Below are positions 60,701-64,000 of a stretch of DNA of 64,000 bases, piece after piece. Origin of the DNA: Drosophila pseudoobscura (Eukaryota; Arthropoda; Insecta; Diptera; Drosophilidae); the NCBI RefSeq assembly GCF_009870125.1, contig NC_046681.1, forward strand, positions 9,685,001 to 9,749,000, in the 5' to 3' direction. The notes under the pieces are model-generated. The model did no database searches. It saw only the letters and a list, made by a program, of their open reading frames with translations, and was not told the DNA's origin. The position numbers and the translations under genes were made by a program. Position 1 is the stretch's first letter; every line of letters starts with the position of its first letter.

Positions 60701-63700
60701 GTCTGGGTCTGGGTCTGGGATCTATGAAAACTGCCTAGTCAGCATTATATTGGGGTTTATTGGGCTGTGTCTCCCTTGTGTCCGTCTGTCTGTGTCTCTT
60801 GTTGATTGTCAAGGTCACCAACGCATTGAACTTTTGTAAGACTGCCGGAAAACCAAATCAAATCGGCTTGAACTTCGATGCACTGACTTTGAATCGATTT
60901 GGAATTTTTTGGAAGGTCTCTGTCAGTGGGAAATGGAATTTTAATCTCAAACTTGGCCTTGAAAGGGCTAGAAAATGAAAGCAATCAATTATTGAGCTTT
61001 GGTTTATAATTAATGTGGCTTTTTCTGAAGGTTCAATTCTATATTTTATTTAAAATAATTGGAAATTTTCCATCAGCGACAACAAAGACTTTAAAGGTTG
61101 GATTTCCACAGCAAGATTTAGAGATCATGTGGATCTAAGAGCATACGAAACTTCCATAAGTTCGGTATAAGCTCTCAAGTTAATCTAGAAGACTGAAATT
61201 TCTGTAGTTCTGGGGTCTCAATGCAGGACAGTATAGGGCTGAAACGACTCCAGAACGTCGTCTGGAGGAATTGGGCACCCTTGAACGAAGGCGAGACCGC
61301 TACACTGCCTGTGGGGCACCTAGGAACAGTCAGCATTCCACAAGAAACCGATGGTTTGATTCAACAAATCCTCCTTCGTTACCACTAGCATAGGGGCCAT
61401 GGAAGATAGAGATGGAAATCCATAGACACATGGAGACAAGACGGAATATAGTCTGGAGGAAGCTGCTGCCAGGTTCCCACTGAATGCCCCAACAACATCA
61501 AGCGCTTGGGCTCAAATAGTTACCCGTTCTTAAGGAGAGTGACCCGAAAACGTTCTCATAAAAGCCTCCAAAGATTTGATGTTCTATAATTACAATTTTG
61601 ATATGAACGATTTTTGTCTACGTGCTGCAGGGATTGAGTACAAGGTCCCATGGCCCTTCCGTCGAATCAAAGCAAACCCTTCTCAAAGAGGGCTCTTAGG
61701 GAATCTGAAACCCATTGGAGGTTTCCCCCTAGGATTCCTAGCTTTGATGTCATTTTTAACTGAAGCTTTTGCCTATTGTTCTTCATTCTTAATTATCTGT
61801 TCAAAAAGTGCATTCAAAGCATTAGATTCGAATTGTTTAATCTCCATTAAACAACCTCTTAAAGTATCTGTGCTTCAAAAATCCAGCCATCCATCCAAAT
61901 ACCGCAAACCTTTACCTTTAATGAAGTAAAATCTAGCAAACATCATTGGCATTCGCATAAAAACACACTCAATTGCTCAGTGGCTCAAGTTGGCAAAGTA
62001 TTTTGAGTGTTTGGCTCATTAGTGTGCGGCTTGGGATCTTAATTAACGTGGGTTCTTCTTCCCCCTTTTGGGGAGCAACAAATCCCCTCTCTGGCTTTGT
62101 GGATTGCAAAAAAATCAATGTAAAAATATGCAAAATGGCAAAAGGTACACAAACTACCAAATGGCCGGCTGTCGCGGAAGCAACTTCTAAGGCGTTAAAG
62201 CCGGCACATCATCATCATCATCATCATCACTGGCAGTGTGTGTAGTGTTTAGTATCGTTAGCCTGGTAATCAAATGTTTGCCTGGTGCCTACCACTAAGA
62301 AGACAAAAGCAAATGGTACAAACGTGTTTCTCTACTGCTCCCTGATGTCTCTGTGTCGGTTCCCCGATTCCAATGAGAATTGCGAAAAATATCAACAACC
62401 TGAAGTGGCCGCCTGCATGGTCTGCCTTGTCTGCCTTGCCAGCGTTGCACTGCGGTTCTAGAGCCAGCTGAAAGTGAAACTGAATACGAGGCAGCAGCAG
62501 CAGTGGCAGCAGCAGGCAACAGCCTCTTGCCCAACCCCAAAGCACTACACACTCTACAGACTCGCACCTGCCTCCAAATAGGCTCCAATTTTGGTCACTT
62601 TATGAGTGGAGTGGAACAAAATGACTGCCTGCAACGAATTTTGTATGCTCTTGCTGCTTGGGCGATCATTCAAAGACCATTTAACCTTGGAAGTTGATTA
62701 ATAGTCATACAAATTTTATTTTAACAGCTTGGTCTAGCTAATATAAGGGTCGAATTTGAGCTGTACTTGACGCAGTTCTCTGGGAATCTTAAGAGCTTTC
62801 AAAAGAGCTATTTTTGTAAGATTATAGCCATAAATTTAGCTAATCCACTGGGTAAGGATATCTCCTGAAACAAAGTGTAAAAGCAACCAAGAATATGGCA
62901 AAAATCGATGATATATAGGAGCCATTAGGCAATGGATGAGGATCTTTTTTAGGCAATGGTTTCTTGGTTCTAATATATGATAATTAATGTTCCTTCTAGT
63001 CCCTATCCCCATCTCCGAATCCCCCGAGTATCTCTTGAATAGATAGACCCACCGTAATACCCTCTCCAAGAAGACAGAGTATCAAAAATCTCGAGTGAAT
63101 CTTGAGCAGGCCGAGTATTTGTTCGAGTGTGGCTCAAACGGCAAACAAAAAACTATAGGCACGAACTTGCCACAAAACATTGTAAGCGCCAGCCAGTGTG
63201 TGTGTGTGTTGCAACGTGCCGTGGCCGGCTTGCAGCCTGCCTGCCCACTCCCTGAGTATGAGTGACCTTCTTTGCCACAAACAGTTGCAATAGCCACAGC
63301 CAGTGAAAAAAAGTTGAAACAAAATATAATCATAAACCTGAAATTGAACCCCCAACAAAAACTATTGCCCGTTGCATCTCTCCCTCTCTCTCTCTCCCCA
63401 CACACTCGGCGGCACTCGTACACTTGAAACACTTTTAGCCAATTGGCCAATGATTTTGCACTTTAAGTTTTGTTTGGCTTACAGCCAGCACCGCTCTCCG
63501 TGGCTCTCCGTCGCTACACGGTTTGATTTATTGCAGGCGGGTGGTCTCTGTCATCGATTGCCGCCCCGCCGGCCTGTGCGGCCTTCGAATGGCAATTTTC
63601 ATTTACGCCTCTGTGCAAAAATTAGCGTCCCCATATCGATTTCTGACAGTGTATGGCCGTGCCTTACTTCTGAATAGACTTTTGAGCCAGAGCCAATCAA

Positions 63701-64000
63701 GTTCTATGCGATCTGAGCGAAGCAAGTGGCTTCCACTGCAATCTTTTGAGTGTTTCGAGTGCTTCGAGTGTTTCGAGTGGCAATTTGTCAGGCAAGCCAC
63801 AACGGATATGTGTTAAGGTGCCTGCCACCTGGATATGCAAACGGATACGTCGAGTGATTAGCTGGTGGCATGGCAAAAGTGCTTTCGGCATTAGCTTAAA
63901 GAACTGACAAGTCGTTGGCATCCATTTTTCATGGCATGGAATAGAATTTAAGCGCTCAAAGCCCCTTGAGTGATTAATGGCATAAAGAAACCGCCATTGA
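57719..64000. other. Upstream intron or flank of the dehydrogenase gene
   Basis: No convincing exon was recognised in 6.3 kb. The missing start exon of the dehydrogenase may be in here, short and unrecognised, or beyond the window. Simple sequence includes GTCTGG-type repeats (about 60691-60719), a CAT run (62208-62229) and a CTCTC run (63379-63397). A GC-richer 400-bp patch (61200-61600) holds a 55-codon open frame of unknown meaning. Confidence 0.45.
57934..57968 (-). repeat. Short dispersed repeat, copy 2
   Basis: Reverse-complement match to 54243-54277: both exact blocks and their 6-bp spacing are kept (about 24 of 27 positions). It lies just upstream of the first visible dehydrogenase exon. 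Confidence 0.55.

Noticed and set aside
61576..61929. 117-codon plus-strand frame
   Set aside because: No recognisable family, AT-biased codon use, and no promoter or splice context; probably chance.
1..64000. tRNA genes, CRISPR arrays and intact transposons
   Set aside because: No tRNA B-box in a cloverleaf context, no regular repeat-spacer array, and no reverse transcriptase, integrase or transposase frame was seen by eye.

Overview
The window looks like Drosophila euchromatin. The support is short introns (48-71 bp) with GT..AG ends, core-promoter words typical of flies (a TATA box, a Motif 1 / M1BP-like site, Motif 6-like GTATATTT arrays), abundant CA, GA and GT microsatellites, and clear fly-type genes. 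The species cannot be fixed by eye; it reads like a non-melanogaster species, possibly the obscura group, but that is a weak guess.

Four protein-coding loci can be supported. (1) A secreted, threonine-rich mucin with a C-terminal chitin-binding (peritrophin-A / CBM14) domain at 5834-8511 (+), with a tiny first exon, a TATA box and GATA-type sites upstream. (2) A small basic winged-helix-like protein at 42029-42442 (-), probably carrying a 48-bp intron that is a multiple of three and free of stops. (3) A complete six-exon beta-integrin gene of the divergent beta-nu type at 43165-48049 (+), predicted at 804 aa. (4) A short-chain dehydrogenase/reductase of the RDH10/RDHE2/HSD17B11-like kind at 49746-57718 (-), seven visible coding exons, with its first coding exon not found in the window. 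The integrin and the dehydrogenase are convergent, with about 1.7 kb between their stop codons.

The rest is non-coding. About 31 kb (8.5-39.5 kb) holds no convincing protein gene but is full of short-word arrays, minisatellites (22 bp, 24 bp and 45 bp units), homopolymers and a duplicated 215-bp tract. At 39.6-41.95 kb there is promoter-like sequence: a Motif 1-like site and Motif 6-like words oriented leftward, with good minus-strand splice donors just downstream. One reading is that these are non-coding first exons of a large minus-strand gene whose coding exons lie left of the window, so that the desert would be its intron and the mucin gene would be nested in it. That is inference only.

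Functionally, the mucin (peritrophic-type, possibly gut lining) and integrin beta-nu (known from midgut and phagocytes in D. melanogaster) both have GATA-type motifs upstream, which would fit midgut expression; the sequence alone does not prove this. No tRNA, rRNA, CRISPR array or intact transposon was recognised.
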